Below are positions 50,863 to 59,516 of a stretch of DNA of 64,000 bases, piece after piece (position 1 is the stretch's first letter; the number at the start of each line of letters is the position of its first letter). Origin of the DNA: Micromonospora sp. WMMA1363. Lineage in GTDB: Bacteria > Actinomycetota > Actinomycetes > Mycobacteriales > Micromonosporaceae. The stretch spans positions 2,041,001 through 2,105,000 of the forward strand of contig NZ_JAUALB010000001.1 in assembly GCF_030345795.1 (NCBI RefSeq), given 5' to 3'. The position numbers and the translations under genes were made by a program. A model generated the notes under the pieces. It was not told where the DNA came from. It saw only the letters and a program-made list of their open reading frames with translations, and did not search any database.

Positions 50863-51381
50863 CACTCTTTCCGCGTCAGCGCGGGCGACCCCGCACCAGC
50901 GCCCAGAGTCCACAGGTTCGTCGCCTTGGCCTTCGCTTGCGTGTACCTGCCGCACGCCCCGTGTCGCCCGCAGACGACGCAGTGGCCGCGCGACGAGCCG
51001 GCCATGCTGTGTGCGTACGCGGGGTGGGTGTCGACACCCTCGTTGCTACAGAAGCCGAAGCCTCCGCCCGAGCGTTCCCCGGCGGTGCCGCCGAGCCCCT
51101 TGACCTTCACGACCCCCCACTTCGAGGGGTCGCCCTGGAGTAGTGTGCCCTGCCACCTGGCGCCGAGAGATGTGGCCTCGGCCCCACTGGCGAACGGACC
51201 GAACGTGACGGCGTTCCCGTCGGCGTTCACGACCAGGACGTACCAGGCCCGAAACCAGAGCAGATCCGCGACGCTCAGGATCAGGGCATGCATTCGCCAT
51301 CTCCTCGGCGCTGTCGAAGTCGTCGGACTCCAGGATGTCCACCACCGGCTGGATTTCGTCCTTTCGGGGGGTGATTCTCAT
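50862..51381 (-). pseudogene. Hypothetical protein broken by a 4-bp duplication
   Basis: Two frames belong to one gene. ATG 51381 starts RITPRKDEIQPVVDILESDD and SAEEMANA. The continuation (LILSVADLLWFRAWYVLVVN, AVTFGPFASGAEATSLGARW) is in another frame from 51293. The break is ATGCATGC at 51293-51286 on the minus strand: removing one 4-bp copy restores NALILSV. The family, unnamed but common in actinomycete accessory DNA, has a YVLVV-GPF core. The ATG overlaps the stop of the upstream DUF5664-like gene. Confidence 0.65.
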
Positions 51382-51980
51382 GGCGCACGATCTTGGACAG
51401 GCGGCATGTGCATGGCCAGATCCTTCTCGGCTACTTCAGCTCGCAGCGCTGTACCGAAGTCCTCAATCAGCCAGACGCGCTGCTCTCGGTAGCTCGGGTC
51501 GACGCGTAGCAAAACGACCCGGGTACCGCGAGGCAGTTCGTGCATTAGCTCGGCGGTGTCGCCCGTGACGAAGGCCGCGTCGCCGGTGGCGAACGCCGAG
51601 GTGACTTCGGCATCAGCGTCCATCTTCCACCGCACGAGTTCCCCCAGCGCCAGGTTGAACATGACGGCGGCGGCGTGGTCCTCGTCGTCCTCGTCGCACA
51701 GCCACTGCATCAGGTGCCGGAATGCGCTGGCCTTCGCGCGATCCAGTTCCTCCTTTCCTCGGGCCTTCTCCCAATTGCGGTCGCTGTACTTCTGCGCGCC
51801 GCGTGCCAGCAGCAAAGCGAGCCGAGTGAGCATCTGCTCCTCGTACGGGATGCCCTCCGGCAGTAGTAGGTCGAACCGCGGCTTGCCCTCCTGGGCGTCG
51901 CGCACCATGCCGGAGTCAAACTCCTGGCGCTCGCCGCACCCGCCACCGCCGCGCCGGTGCCACTGAAGGTGCTCACACAC
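51378..51980 (-). CDS. Phage-type dATP/dGTP diphosphohydrolase-like protein (DUF5664), 5' end replaced
   Basis: The native part (to about 51931) has FDSGMVRDAQEGKPRFDLLL, LARGAQKYSDRNWEKARGKE and FRHLMQWLCDEDDEDHAAAV. This matches the N-terminal dATP/dGTP diphosphohydrolase domain found in phages and their hosts. The first 16 residues of the present frame come from the antisense of the repeated sphingomyelinase fragment, so the original start was lost when the repeat junction formed. A GTG at or before 51905 might still act. It is coupled to the next gene by an ATGA overlap. Confidence 0.6.
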   Translation of the reverse strand: MCEHLQWHRRGGGGCGERQEFDSGMVRDAQEGKPRFDLLLPEGIPYEEQMLTRLALLLARGAQKYSDRNWEKARGKEELDRAKASAFRHLMQWLCDEDDEDHAAAVMFNLALGELVRWKMDADAEVTSAFATGDAAFVTGDTAELMHELPRGTRVVLLRVDPSYREQRVWLIEDFGTALRAEVAEKDLAMHMPPVQDRAP

Positions 51981-52304
51981 AACGTGATGTTCCTGCCGCA
52001 GTCGCTCTTCCCGAACTGGGGCCAGGTCAAGCGGGCAGATCTGATCGCCGAGGCCGCCTACGTCACCGGCCAGGACGTGGTCGTCCTACAGGAGATGTTC
52101 GACAACGAGACATCCGACCGGCTCAAGGAAAGCCTCTCCGGGCAGTATCCCCATCAGACGCCCGTCCTCGGCCGGTCACGGTCGGGCTGGGACGCCACCA
52201 TGGGCGCCTACTCCAGTGCCACCCCGGAGGACGGCGGGGTCACGATCCTGAGCAAGTGACCCATCCTCGAGAAGGTCCAGTATCCGGTCGCGGCAGCTCT
52301 CTGA
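51932..52304 (+). pseudogene. Sphingomyelinase remnant
   Basis: The fragment lacks the signal peptide, has TGA instead of the TGG Trp codon (52257-52259), and has lost 174 codons in frame between VQ and YPVAA. It ends at the same relative stop as the intact gene. The metal-site Glu segment is kept, but the His, Asp and Asn of the second half are gone, so it cannot be active. Confidence 0.9.
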
Positions 52305-52768
52305 CGCGCCCGGGGTGAGGTGACGTAGCCACTCTCGCGTCGTGGTCAGAGTGGGTCGGTGCGGCCTAGCTCCCAGCAGGCGACGGCGGTGGCGGCGGCG
52401 ACGTTGAGCGAGTCGACGCCGCGCCGCATCGGAATCACCACCCGGACGTCGCTGGCGTCCATCGCCGCCCGGGTCAGGCCCGCGCCCTCCGCGCCGAGCA
52501 GCAACGCCGAGCGCCCCCGCTGACCCGGGTCGAGACGCTGGATCGGCACCGCGTCCGGGGCGGGAGTCATCGCCAGCACGGTGAACCCCGCCGCACGGAC
52601 CTTGGCGAGCGCACCCGGCCACGGGTCCAGTCTCGCGTACGGCACCGCGAACACCTCGCCCATGCTCACCCGTACGCTGCGCCGGTAGAGCGGGTCGGCG
52701 CAGGTGGGCGAGAGCAGCACCGCGTCGACGCCGAGCCCGGCCACGGCCCGGAAGATCGCGCCGAGGTT
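51932..52768. repeat. Right copy of the sphingomyelinase-trmH direct repeat
   Basis: This copy matches 42436-43488 as described there. It lacks 522 bp of sphingomyelinase but keeps the trmH part complete and continues into the rest of the gene. The left edge falls within the signal-peptide codons of sphingomyelinase; the right edge is inside trmH. Confidence 0.9.
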
Positions 52769-53155
52769 GGTGTGGTTGTTGACGTCCTCGAGGACCACCA
52801 CGCGGCGGGCGCCGGCGAGCACCTCCGCCGGCGCCGGCAGCGACCGGCGCCGGAACGACGCCAACACTCCCCGGTGCACGTGAAAACCAGTGGCCTGGTG
52901 CAGAACCTCCGGCGTCGCCGCGTAGATCGGTGTGTCCCCGGTGTCCAGGTCGGCGAGCTGGTCGACCCGCTTGGCGTCCACCAGGTACGACCGGGCCGGG
53001 TAGCCCGCCCGCAACGCGCGGCGGAGCACCAGCTCCCCCTCGGCGATGAACAGGCCGTGCGGTGGCTCCCACCGGGTCCGCAGCTCCACGTCGGTCAGCG
53101 CGCGGTAGTCGGCGATCCGGTCGTCGTCGGGTTCGGTGATGAGGTGGACGGGCAC
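52346..53155 (-). CDS. TrmH/SpoU-family RNA methyltransferase
   Basis: The 269-residue protein has the SPOUT knot signature: RVVVLEDVNNHTNLGAIFRA, LLSPTCADPLYRRSVRVSMG, ALLLGAEGAGLTRAAM and VVIPMRRGVDSLNVAAATAV. These bind SAM and methylate ribose 2'-O of rRNA or tRNA. GTG 53155 gives the usual N-terminus (PVHLITEPDDDRI); the open frame upstream is Gly/Pro-rich and unlikely. Its C-terminal half is repeated as a remnant at 43372. Convergent with the sphingomyelinase remnant. Confidence 0.88.
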   Translation of the reverse strand: MPVHLITEPDDDRIADYRALTDVELRTRWEPPHGLFIAEGELVLRRALRAGYPARSYLVDAKRVDQLADLDTGDTPIYAATPEVLHQATGFHVHRGVLASFRRRSLPAPAEVLAGARRVVVLEDVNNHTNLGAIFRAVAGLGVDAVLLSPTCADPLYRRSVRVSMGEVFAVPYARLDPWPGALAKVRAAGFTVLAMTPAPDAVPIQRLDPGQRGRSALLLGAEGAGLTRAAMDASDVRVVIPMRRGVDSLNVAAATAVACWELGRTDPL

Positions 53156-53322
53156 CCGCCGATTCTGCCGGACGGCGTCCGAGCCCCCGGCGGGCGCCGT
53201 CCGGCGGCCCGATCCCGACGGCACCGGCGACCCCGATCCGGTCGGCACCGGCGGCCCGGTCCCGACGGCTGAGGGGGTTGGCCCCGGTACGACGCCCGGC
53301 GTCGCGATGGGTTCCCTCGCTG

Positions 53323-55518
53323 TCACCCGCGGCGGTCGAGCCAGCGGCGGAAGTCGGCGAGCGGGTCGTCCGCCGGGTCCCGCTCCGGCCGACGGCGGTC
53401 GAGTTCCGGGCGCTCGACCCGACGGTGTGGGTCGCCCACCAGCTCGGGGCTGGGCGCGGCGAACGCCTTTTCCGGCTGCCCGTCGACCGCGGTGGCGATC
53501 ACCCGCGCCACCGCGTCGATCACCTCGGCCTGCACGGCGGCGCCCACCGCGTCGGTCGCGTCGTCGGGGTTGGCGGCGATCCCCGCCACCGCCACCTGCG
53601 GGGTGAAGCCGACGAACGTCTCGGTGGCGTTCCCCTCGGAACTACCGGTCTTGCCGGCGACCGGGCGGCCGTCGAGAATCCGGTTCACGGAGGTGGCGGT
53701 GCCGCCGTTGCACTGGCCGAACGGCGACTGCTGGCCGACCGGGCAGCGGGCCGCGTCGGTGGCGGCGCGGGCCACGTCCGCGTCGAGCACCCGCTTGCAG
53801 GACGGCTCCACCGGCACCGTCGAGCCGTCCGGCGCGGTCACCGAGACCACCGGCAGCGGCTCGCAGTAGATTCCCTCGGCGGCCACGGTGGCGTACGCGT
53901 TGGCCAGATCCAGTGGGGTGGTCGCGGCCACGCCGAGGGTGAACGAGCCCCAGTTCTCGGCGGCGTCGGCGGCGAAGGCGGCGTCGGCGTCGGCCCGGAA
54001 GGTGATGCCGAGCCGCTGGGCCATCTCGACCACCTTCTCCGGCCCCACCTGCTCGGCCAGCCACACGAAGTAGGTGTTCACCGAACGGCCGAAGCCGTCC
54101 CACATCATCCGGTAGCCGTCCATCCACTCGGGGTTGGCGTTGGCTGGGCACCACCGGTCGCCGCAGGCGGCATCGCCCTCCGCGGCGTACCGGGTCGGCA
54201 GGCGGCTCGGCGCGTCGAAGCCGGTGGACAGCGGTTTGCCGGCCTCCAGCGCGGCGAGCATGGTGAACAGCTTGAACGTCGACCCGGCCTGGTAGCCCTG
54301 GACACTGTCACCGCCGGAGATCAGCGGGTTGACCGTGTTCGGCCGGTTGTTCGCGCCGTCCGGGTTCGCGTCCAGGCTGTAGTGCCGGTTGACGGCCATC
54401 GCCAGGACCCGACCGGTGCCGGGCTCGACGGCGGCGATCGGCAGCGCCCGTTTGCTGTCGTACCCGTAGACGCCGGTGGCCTGCTGCTGCGCGGTGGCCT
54501 GGACCTGCGGGTCCAGCGAGGTGACCACGGTGTAGCCGCCGCGGCGCAGCGTCTGCTCCCGCTCCTCGACGGTCTCGCCGAAGGCCGGCTGGTCGAGCCA
54601 CCACCGGCGCAGGTAGTCGCAGAAGAAACCCCAGTCGTCGTGGCCGTCGGCCAGCGCGGTGCACCCGTTGGGCTGGGCCGTCGGGCGCAGGGCGAGCTTC
54701 TCGGCCTTCGCCGCCGCGGCCTGGTCCGCGGTGATCGCGCCGGTGGCGGCCATCGCGTCGAGCACGTACGCCCGCCGGGCGAGCGCCGCGTCGGTGTCGC
54801 CGTCGATCGGGTTGTACGCCTCGGGCGACTGCACCAGACCGGCGAGCAGGGACGCCTCGGCGAGGGTCAGATCCGCGGGTGTCTTGGCGAAGTAACGCTG
54901 GCTGGCCGCAGCGATGCCGTACGCCCCGGAGCCGAAGTACGCGATGTTCAGGTAGCGGTTGAGGATCTCGTCCTTGCTCAGGCGCTGCTCCAGCGCCTTG
55001 GCGTACCGGATCTCCTGGAGTTTGCGCCCGGCGGTCTGCTCGGTGGCGGCGGCGCGCTCCTCGGCGGTGCGGCTCGGGTCGGTCTTGAGCACGTTGCGGA
55101 CGTACTGCATGGTCAGCGTCGAACCGCCCTGCGTGGTCTCGCCGGTGGCGTTGGCGACCAGCGCGCGGGCCATCCCCCGCAGGTCGACGCCGCTGTGGTC
55201 GTAGAAGCGGCGGTCCTCGGCCGCGACGATCGCCGCCCGCATCGTCGGGGCGATCTCGTCCAGCGGCACGTCGGTGCGGTTGACGTCGTAGAACGTCGTG
55301 ATCAACGTCTTGCCGTCGTTGGCGTAGACGTAGGAGCGCTGGGGGGTGGCGGGGGTGCGCAACGCGTCCGGCAGGGCCGCGTAGCCCCCGAGCGCCGCAC
55401 GGGTGGCGAGCCCGAGCAGCAGGTTCCCCGGCAGCGCCACGACCGCCAGGAGCAGCCCGGCGAGCACGCCGGCGAGCAGCACGGTGAACAGCCGCGACAG
55501 CGGAGCACGGGAGGCCAT
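53323..55518 (-). CDS. Class A penicillin-binding protein (bifunctional transglycosylase/transpeptidase)
   Basis: The 731-residue protein has an N-terminal membrane anchor (LFTVLLAGVLAGLLLAVVAL) and a GT51 glycosyltransferase domain with IVAAEDRRFYDHSGVDLRGM, TTQGGSTLTMQYVRN and EILNRYLNIAYFG. The transpeptidase domain has YQAGSTFKLFT (active Ser in SxxK), SVN, and KTGSSEG. It polymerises and crosslinks peptidoglycan outside the membrane. ATG 55518 precedes the anchor. A charged Arg/Asp-rich C-terminal tail follows the last motif. Confidence 0.92.
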   Translation of the reverse strand: MASRAPLSRLFTVLLAGVLAGLLLAVVALPGNLLLGLATRAALGGYAALPDALRTPATPQRSYVYANDGKTLITTFYDVNRTDVPLDEIAPTMRAAIVAAEDRRFYDHSGVDLRGMARALVANATGETTQGGSTLTMQYVRNVLKTDPSRTAEERAAATEQTAGRKLQEIRYAKALEQRLSKDEILNRYLNIAYFGSGAYGIAAASQRYFAKTPADLTLAEASLLAGLVQSPEAYNPIDGDTDAALARRAYVLDAMAATGAITADQAAAAKAEKLALRPTAQPNGCTALADGHDDWGFFCDYLRRWWLDQPAFGETVEEREQTLRRGGYTVVTSLDPQVQATAQQQATGVYGYDSKRALPIAAVEPGTGRVLAMAVNRHYSLDANPDGANNRPNTVNPLISGGDSVQGYQAGSTFKLFTMLAALEAGKPLSTGFDAPSRLPTRYAAEGDAACGDRWCPANANPEWMDGYRMMWDGFGRSVNTYFVWLAEQVGPEKVVEMAQRLGITFRADADAAFAADAAENWGSFTLGVAATTPLDLANAYATVAAEGIYCEPLPVVSVTAPDGSTVPVEPSCKRVLDADVARAATDAARCPVGQQSPFGQCNGGTATSVNRILDGRPVAGKTGSSEGNATETFVGFTPQVAVAGIAANPDDATDAVGAAVQAEVIDAVARVIATAVDGQPEKAFAAPSPELVGDPHRRVERPELDRRRPERDPADDPLADFRRWLDRRG

Positions 55519-55708
55519 GCCGCCCAGGATTGCCGCCCGAGCGGCCAACCGACCACCCTCAGCGCCCTCTTGTCAGCAACCTCACCACCCATGACCAGCA
55601 GATTCCCAGCCAGCCCAGCTGTCTCGGCCGCGCCTGGGCCCGGCGGCGGCGCTGCTCGCTTCGCGGTCACCTGCCCCGGTCGACGGGTGGCGGGCGGGTG
55701 GGTGGGGA

Positions 55709-56515
55709 TCAGGTGGGGAGGGGACCCTGGGGGGTGGTGGGAGCGGTGGGGGCTCCGGGGGTGGTGAGGCTCGCGTTGGTGGCGTCGCGGATGATGTCGC
55801 GCGGGAGCAGGCGGCCGGAGCGGTATCCGATGCCGATACCGGCGATCAGCACGAAGATCGCACCGAAGGTCTGCAACGAGCCGATCAGCGAGCCAGCCAG
55901 GCCGAGCAACGGCGCCGCGATCATCAGCATGGCGCCGTCACCGATGCTGAACATGCCCGAGCGGGCGACTCCCCATCCGATCGCGAGCCACCCCACGCTG
56001 TAGCAGGCGGAGCCCACGAGCACGAGCGTGCGGGCGGTGGTGCCGAAGACCGGCGTCTGCTCGGCGAAGCCGGCGAACGGCAGCATGAGGACCGTCCCGG
56101 CGAGGCTCAGCAGCAGCCCGGTCACCGCGGCACGCCGGCTGCGGGTCGCCACGAGCAGCCCGGTCAGGGCGAGCACCGCGAGCAGCCCGAGCCACACGGC
56201 CGCCACCCACCCCACCAGGTAGAGGGGTCGGCCGTCGGCCGGGTACGGGTCGTTGCCGATCCCGCCGTCGCTGGCCATCGACACCAGGCCGAGAAGGATC
56301 GCGTACGTGGGAAGCAGCCAGACCGCGGCACGGGCCAGCCGCCGCAGCGACCAGGCCCAGGTGGCGTTGGTGGCCGGCGGGGCCGGCGGCGGCTCCCCGA
56401 CGAACGGCAGCACCCCGAAGCCGCCGCCGGTACGCCGCGTGCCGAGCGGGCCGGCCGGGTCGTGCGCGCCGGGCACCGCCGCCGAGGATCGGAACCGCTT
56501 CGCCGGGTCGTTCAT
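55709..56515 (-). CDS. Multi-pass membrane protein, function unknown
   Basis: The 268-residue protein has a Pro/Gly-rich cytoplasmic N-terminus (GGGFGVLPFVGEPPPAPP) and about six membrane segments (LYLVGWVAAVWLGLLAVLAL, TLVLVGSACYSVGWLAIGWG, FGAIFVLIAGIGIGY). No catalytic motif is seen. GAGG lies about 10 nt before the ATG. It stands between the penicillin-binding protein and SPFH genes, all on one strand, but gaps of over 130 bp suggest separate transcripts. Confidence 0.7.
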   Translation of the reverse strand: MNDPAKRFRSSAAVPGAHDPAGPLGTRRTGGGFGVLPFVGEPPPAPPATNATWAWSLRRLARAAVWLLPTYAILLGLVSMASDGGIGNDPYPADGRPLYLVGWVAAVWLGLLAVLALTGLLVATRSRRAAVTGLLLSLAGTVLMLPFAGFAEQTPVFGTTARTLVLVGSACYSVGWLAIGWGVARSGMFSIGDGAMLMIAAPLLGLAGSLIGSLQTFGAIFVLIAGIGIGYRSGRLLPRDIIRDATNASLTTPGAPTAPTTPQGPLPT

Positions 56516-56655
56516 GCGTCACCTCGCTCCCACCCGAGCGGTGCGACACGCCGGGGTGCCCCGGCGCCTGGTCACCGCCCGTCTCCTAGGACCGATGGTG
56601 GCAGGCGCCGGAGCACCTCATGAGAAGTTCTCGTATTTGGCTCGAGGGCGCCCGC

Positions 56656-57765
56656 TCAGCCCCGCTCGCGCTGATCGGCCGGATCAGCGAGCAGGCTGGA
56701 CGGGGAGACCGGCTCCGGCGCGGGCAGCCCCTGCGGCCCCTTTCCGCCGCTGGCCTGCGCCTCCGCGACGCGAACCTCGTCGTGGATCTCCTGGGCCGCG
56801 GCGGCCGCCGCCTGCGCGGCCTCGGCGGCCTCCCGCTCGACCTGGCTGGCGCCGTCGGACGCCTCCGGCGACGGCACGTCGCCGGCCATCCGACTCAAGC
56901 CGCCCAGCGCGCCGCCCATACCCTCCAGGGCCTTGGTCAACTCGGCCGGGACGATCCAGACCTTGTTGGCGGAGCCGTTGGCGATCTGCGGCAGCGCCTG
57001 AAGGTACTGGTAGGCGAGCACCTTCTGGCTCGGGTTCGCCTGGTGGATGGCGTCGAAGACGGTGCGGACCGCCTTCGCCTGCCCCTCGGCCTGGAGGATC
57101 CGGGCCTGCCGGTCACCGTCGGCGCGCAACACCGCCGCCTGCTTCTCACCCTCGGCGGTGAGGATCTGCGACTGCTTGTGCCCCTCGGCGTTGAGGATGG
57201 CGGCGCGGCGGTCCCGCTCGGCGCGCATCTGCTTCTCCATCGAGTCGCGGATGCTCGGCGGCGGCTCGATCGCCTTGATCTCCACCCGGGTGACCTTGAT
57301 GCCCCACCGGCCGGTGGTCTCGTCGAGCACGCCGGAGAGGTGTCGGTTGATCTCCTCACGGCTGGTCAGCGCCCGCTCCAGGTCGAGCGACCCGATCACG
57401 TTGCGCAGCGTGGTGACGGTGAGCTGTTCGATGGCCTGGAGGAAGTTCGAGATCTCGTACGTCGCCCGGACCGAGTCGACCACCTTGAAGTAGAGGACAG
57501 TGTCGATCGAGACGACCAGGTTGTCCGAGGTGATCACCGGCTGGGGTGGGAAGCTGACCACCTGTTCCCGCATGTCGACCTTGGTACGCACCGAGTCGAC
57601 GAACGGCACCAGCAGGTTGAGCCCCGGATCCAGGGTGCGCTTGTACCGACCGAGCCGCTCCACCACGTCCTGGCGCTGCTGCGGCACGATCCGCACCGAC
57701 TTCGCCAGGGTCACCACCGCGATCACCGCAACGGCTATCAGCAGGACCGGAAACACAATTTCCAT
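56656..57765 (-). CDS. SPFH-domain (stomatin/prohibitin-like) membrane protein
   Basis: The 369-residue protein has an N-terminal membrane segment (VFPVLLIAVAVIAVVTLA) and the SPFH/band-7 domain: RIVPQQRQDVVERLGRYKRT, DMREQVVSFPPQPVITSDN and LERALTSREEINRHLSGVLD. A coiled region with repeated AEG units follows (ILNAEGHKQSQILTAEGEKQ), then an Ala-rich tail. Such proteins form oligomers in membrane microdomains and quality control. AAAGGTG lies 6 nt before ATG 57765, so this start is probably used, although the frame stays open upstream through an NfeD domain. Confidence 0.85.
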   Translation of the reverse strand: MEIVFPVLLIAVAVIAVVTLAKSVRIVPQQRQDVVERLGRYKRTLDPGLNLLVPFVDSVRTKVDMREQVVSFPPQPVITSDNLVVSIDTVLYFKVVDSVRATYEISNFLQAIEQLTVTTLRNVIGSLDLERALTSREEINRHLSGVLDETTGRWGIKVTRVEIKAIEPPPSIRDSMEKQMRAERDRRAAILNAEGHKQSQILTAEGEKQAAVLRADGDRQARILQAEGQAKAVRTVFDAIHQANPSQKVLAYQYLQALPQIANGSANKVWIVPAELTKALEGMGGALGGLSRMAGDVPSPEASDGASQVEREAAEAAQAAAAAAQEIHDEVRVAEAQASGGKGPQGLPAPEPVSPSSLLADPADQRERG

Positions 57766-58239
57766 TCGTTCACCTTTTCGCTTCGGGAAGCTCGCCGGGG
57801 AAGAAATGTCATCCCGCCACACCAGGGCGGTGGCGCCGCGCACCTGGATCACCTGCACCCGGTCACCCGGAGCGAAGACCTGGGTCGCGTCGTAGGGGCG
57901 GGCCTGCCACATCTCGCCGTCGATCTTGACAAGGCCGTGGTCGGTGTCGACCCGCTCCAGCACGGTGGCGGTCGACCCCTCGATCGCCCCGACGCCGAAC
58001 GACTGCTCGTCGCCCGCCGCGAGTGAGGTGCGGCGGCGCAGCGTCGGTCGGACACCCACCACGGTCAGCGCCGACACCACGGCGAAGACGACCGCCTGGA
58101 TCTCCACGGGGGCGCCGAGCGAGGCGGCGCCCGCGGCGGCGAACGCACCGACCGCAAACATGATCAGGAAAAGCGTCGTCGTGAAGATCTCGGCGATGGC
58201 GAGCACCACGCCGAGCACGATCCACAGCACCGCGTCCAC
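56656..58239 (-). CDS. Uninterrupted NfeD-SPFH reading frame (possible fusion)
   Basis: NfeD sequence (VDAVLWIVLGVVLAIAEIFT, membrane spans, then an OB-type domain ending VIQVRGATALVWRDD) is followed by ISSPASFPKRKGER and the SPFH start in one frame without a stop codon. NfeD and SPFH proteins normally form a two-gene operon. Here a 527-residue fusion is possible from GTG 58239, along with separate SPFH from ATG 57765. If no stop exists in the real genome, NfeD has no independent form. An earlier ATG at 58272 is in frame but less likely. Confidence 0.6.
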   Translation of the reverse strand: MDAVLWIVLGVVLAIAEIFTTTLFLIMFAVGAFAAAGAASLGAPVEIQAVVFAVVSALTVVGVRPTLRRRTSLAAGDEQSFGVGAIEGSTATVLERVDTDHGLVKIDGEMWQARPYDATQVFAPGDRVQVIQVRGATALVWRDDISSPASFPKRKGERMEIVFPVLLIAVAVIAVVTLAKSVRIVPQQRQDVVERLGRYKRTLDPGLNLLVPFVDSVRTKVDMREQVVSFPPQPVITSDNLVVSIDTVLYFKVVDSVRATYEISNFLQAIEQLTVTTLRNVIGSLDLERALTSREEINRHLSGVLDETTGRWGIKVTRVEIKAIEPPPSIRDSMEKQMRAERDRRAAILNAEGHKQSQILTAEGEKQAAVLRADGDRQARILQAEGQAKAVRTVFDAIHQANPSQKVLAYQYLQALPQIANGSANKVWIVPAELTKALEGMGGALGGLSRMAGDVPSPEASDGASQVEREAAEAAQAAAAAAQEIHDEVRVAEAQASGGKGPQGLPAPEPVSPSSLLADPADQRERG

Positions 58240-58485
58240 CCTACGATCGTGACACGGCAGTGCACCTGTCATCGAACCGACATGATCAGTGAGGCTCCCG
58301 GCGCGACGGCGCCGGCACCACGACGCCGCGGACGTCGCCACCCTCGGCCTCACCCGCGACCTGGACGACGAGCCGCGACGACACCCGGCGGGCCGGCCGG
58401 AGCGACCCGCGCGGACGCGGACCAACAGCGGCCGGGCCGGCTGCCGGGGGCTGACGACGGGGTGGTTCACGTCTGCCGGGGTGGC

Positions 58486-59313
58486 TCAGTCCTCGGCGTC
58501 GCCCGCCGAGGCGGTGACAAAGTCGATCAGGCGCTCCATCGCGTTGATCAGCGGCGTCTCCACATCGGCGAAGCTGGTGACCCGGGAGAGGATGTGCCGC
58601 CACATGTCGGCGGGCTCGGCCACGCCGAGGGCGGCGCAGACCCCCTCCTTCCAGGGCTGTCCGGGTGGCACCACCGGCCAGGCCGGGATGCCCAGCGCCA
58701 CCGGCCGGACCGCCTGCCACACGTCCACATAGGGATGCCCGGTCACCAGCACGTGCGGGGACGCCACCCGGGCCACGATCCGGCTCTCCTTGGAGCCGGT
58801 CACGAGGTGGTCGACGAGCACGCCGAGCCGCCGTCCGGGCCCGGGAGCGAAGTCGCGTACCTGCGTGTCGAGGGCGTCGATCCCGTCCAGCTGTTCCACG
58901 ACGACGCCCTCGACCCGCAGGTCGTCGCCCCAGATCCGCTCGACCAGCGCGGCGTCGTGGACGCCCTCCACCCAGATCCGGCTGGCCTTGGCGACCCTGG
59001 CCCGGACGTCGTCGACCGCGATCGAGCCGGAGGCGGTCCGCCGTCGGGCCGCCGGCACCGCGGCGCGCGCCGGGCGGCGCAGCGTCACCGGCCGGCCGTC
59101 GAGCAGGAACGCCGCCGGCAACAGGGGAAAGTTGCGCCGCCGCCCGTGCCGGTCCGCCAACACCACGGCTCCGGACTCGAACCCGACGACCGCACCGCAG
59201 AATCCCGAGTCGGCGTCCTCGACCACCAGGTCGATCTCCGCGTCCACCTCCGGGGTGACCCGACGCCGCCGCCAGTCCCCTGCCAACACATCGTCCGTGT
59301 ACCGCCCCGCCAT
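58486..59313 (-). CDS. DUF3097 family protein
   Basis: The 275-residue protein matches DUF3097: RIWVEGVHDAALVERIWGDD, VVVEQLDGIDALD, GVLVDHLVTGSKESRIV, HVLVTGHPYVDVWQAVRPVA. These features resemble a TOPRIM-like nuclease core, but no activity is known. ATG 59313 has TAGCGT (59326-59321) exactly 7 nt upstream and no ribosome site, suggesting a leaderless transcript; GTG 59322 is in frame but overlaps that box. Confidence 0.85.
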   Translation of the reverse strand: MAGRYTDDVLAGDWRRRRVTPEVDAEIDLVVEDADSGFCGAVVGFESGAVVLADRHGRRRNFPLLPAAFLLDGRPVTLRRPARAAVPAARRRTASGSIAVDDVRARVAKASRIWVEGVHDAALVERIWGDDLRVEGVVVEQLDGIDALDTQVRDFAPGPGRRLGVLVDHLVTGSKESRIVARVASPHVLVTGHPYVDVWQAVRPVALGIPAWPVVPPGQPWKEGVCAALGVAEPADMWRHILSRVTSFADVETPLINAMERLIDFVTASAGDAED

Positions 59314-59516
59314 GTCGATCACGCTATCTTCGCCGCCCGGACCCGCAGCGCACGACGCGCCGCCCCGTCTTCGCCGAGCTTGCGCCGTTGATCCGGGTGA
59401 ATGCGCACAAAGGCGATGAAAAGCTGACTTCAGCTCCGTGATCGGTGTGGCTGGGGCGTGGGGGTGCGAGTCGGGCAGGCGGGGCGGCAGTCGAGACAGG
59501 GCGGGGCGTCAGCACG

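Noticed and set aside
43489..51931. The island as an intact prophage or ICE
   Set aside because: No integrase, relaxase, capsid or tail genes and no tRNA attachment site are present; only one phage-type gene fragment is seen.
56656..58470. NfeD start further upstream, giving a 604-residue protein
   Set aside because: The first 77 residues are Arg/Pro-rich without conservation; the NfeD membrane segment begins at the GTG at 58239.
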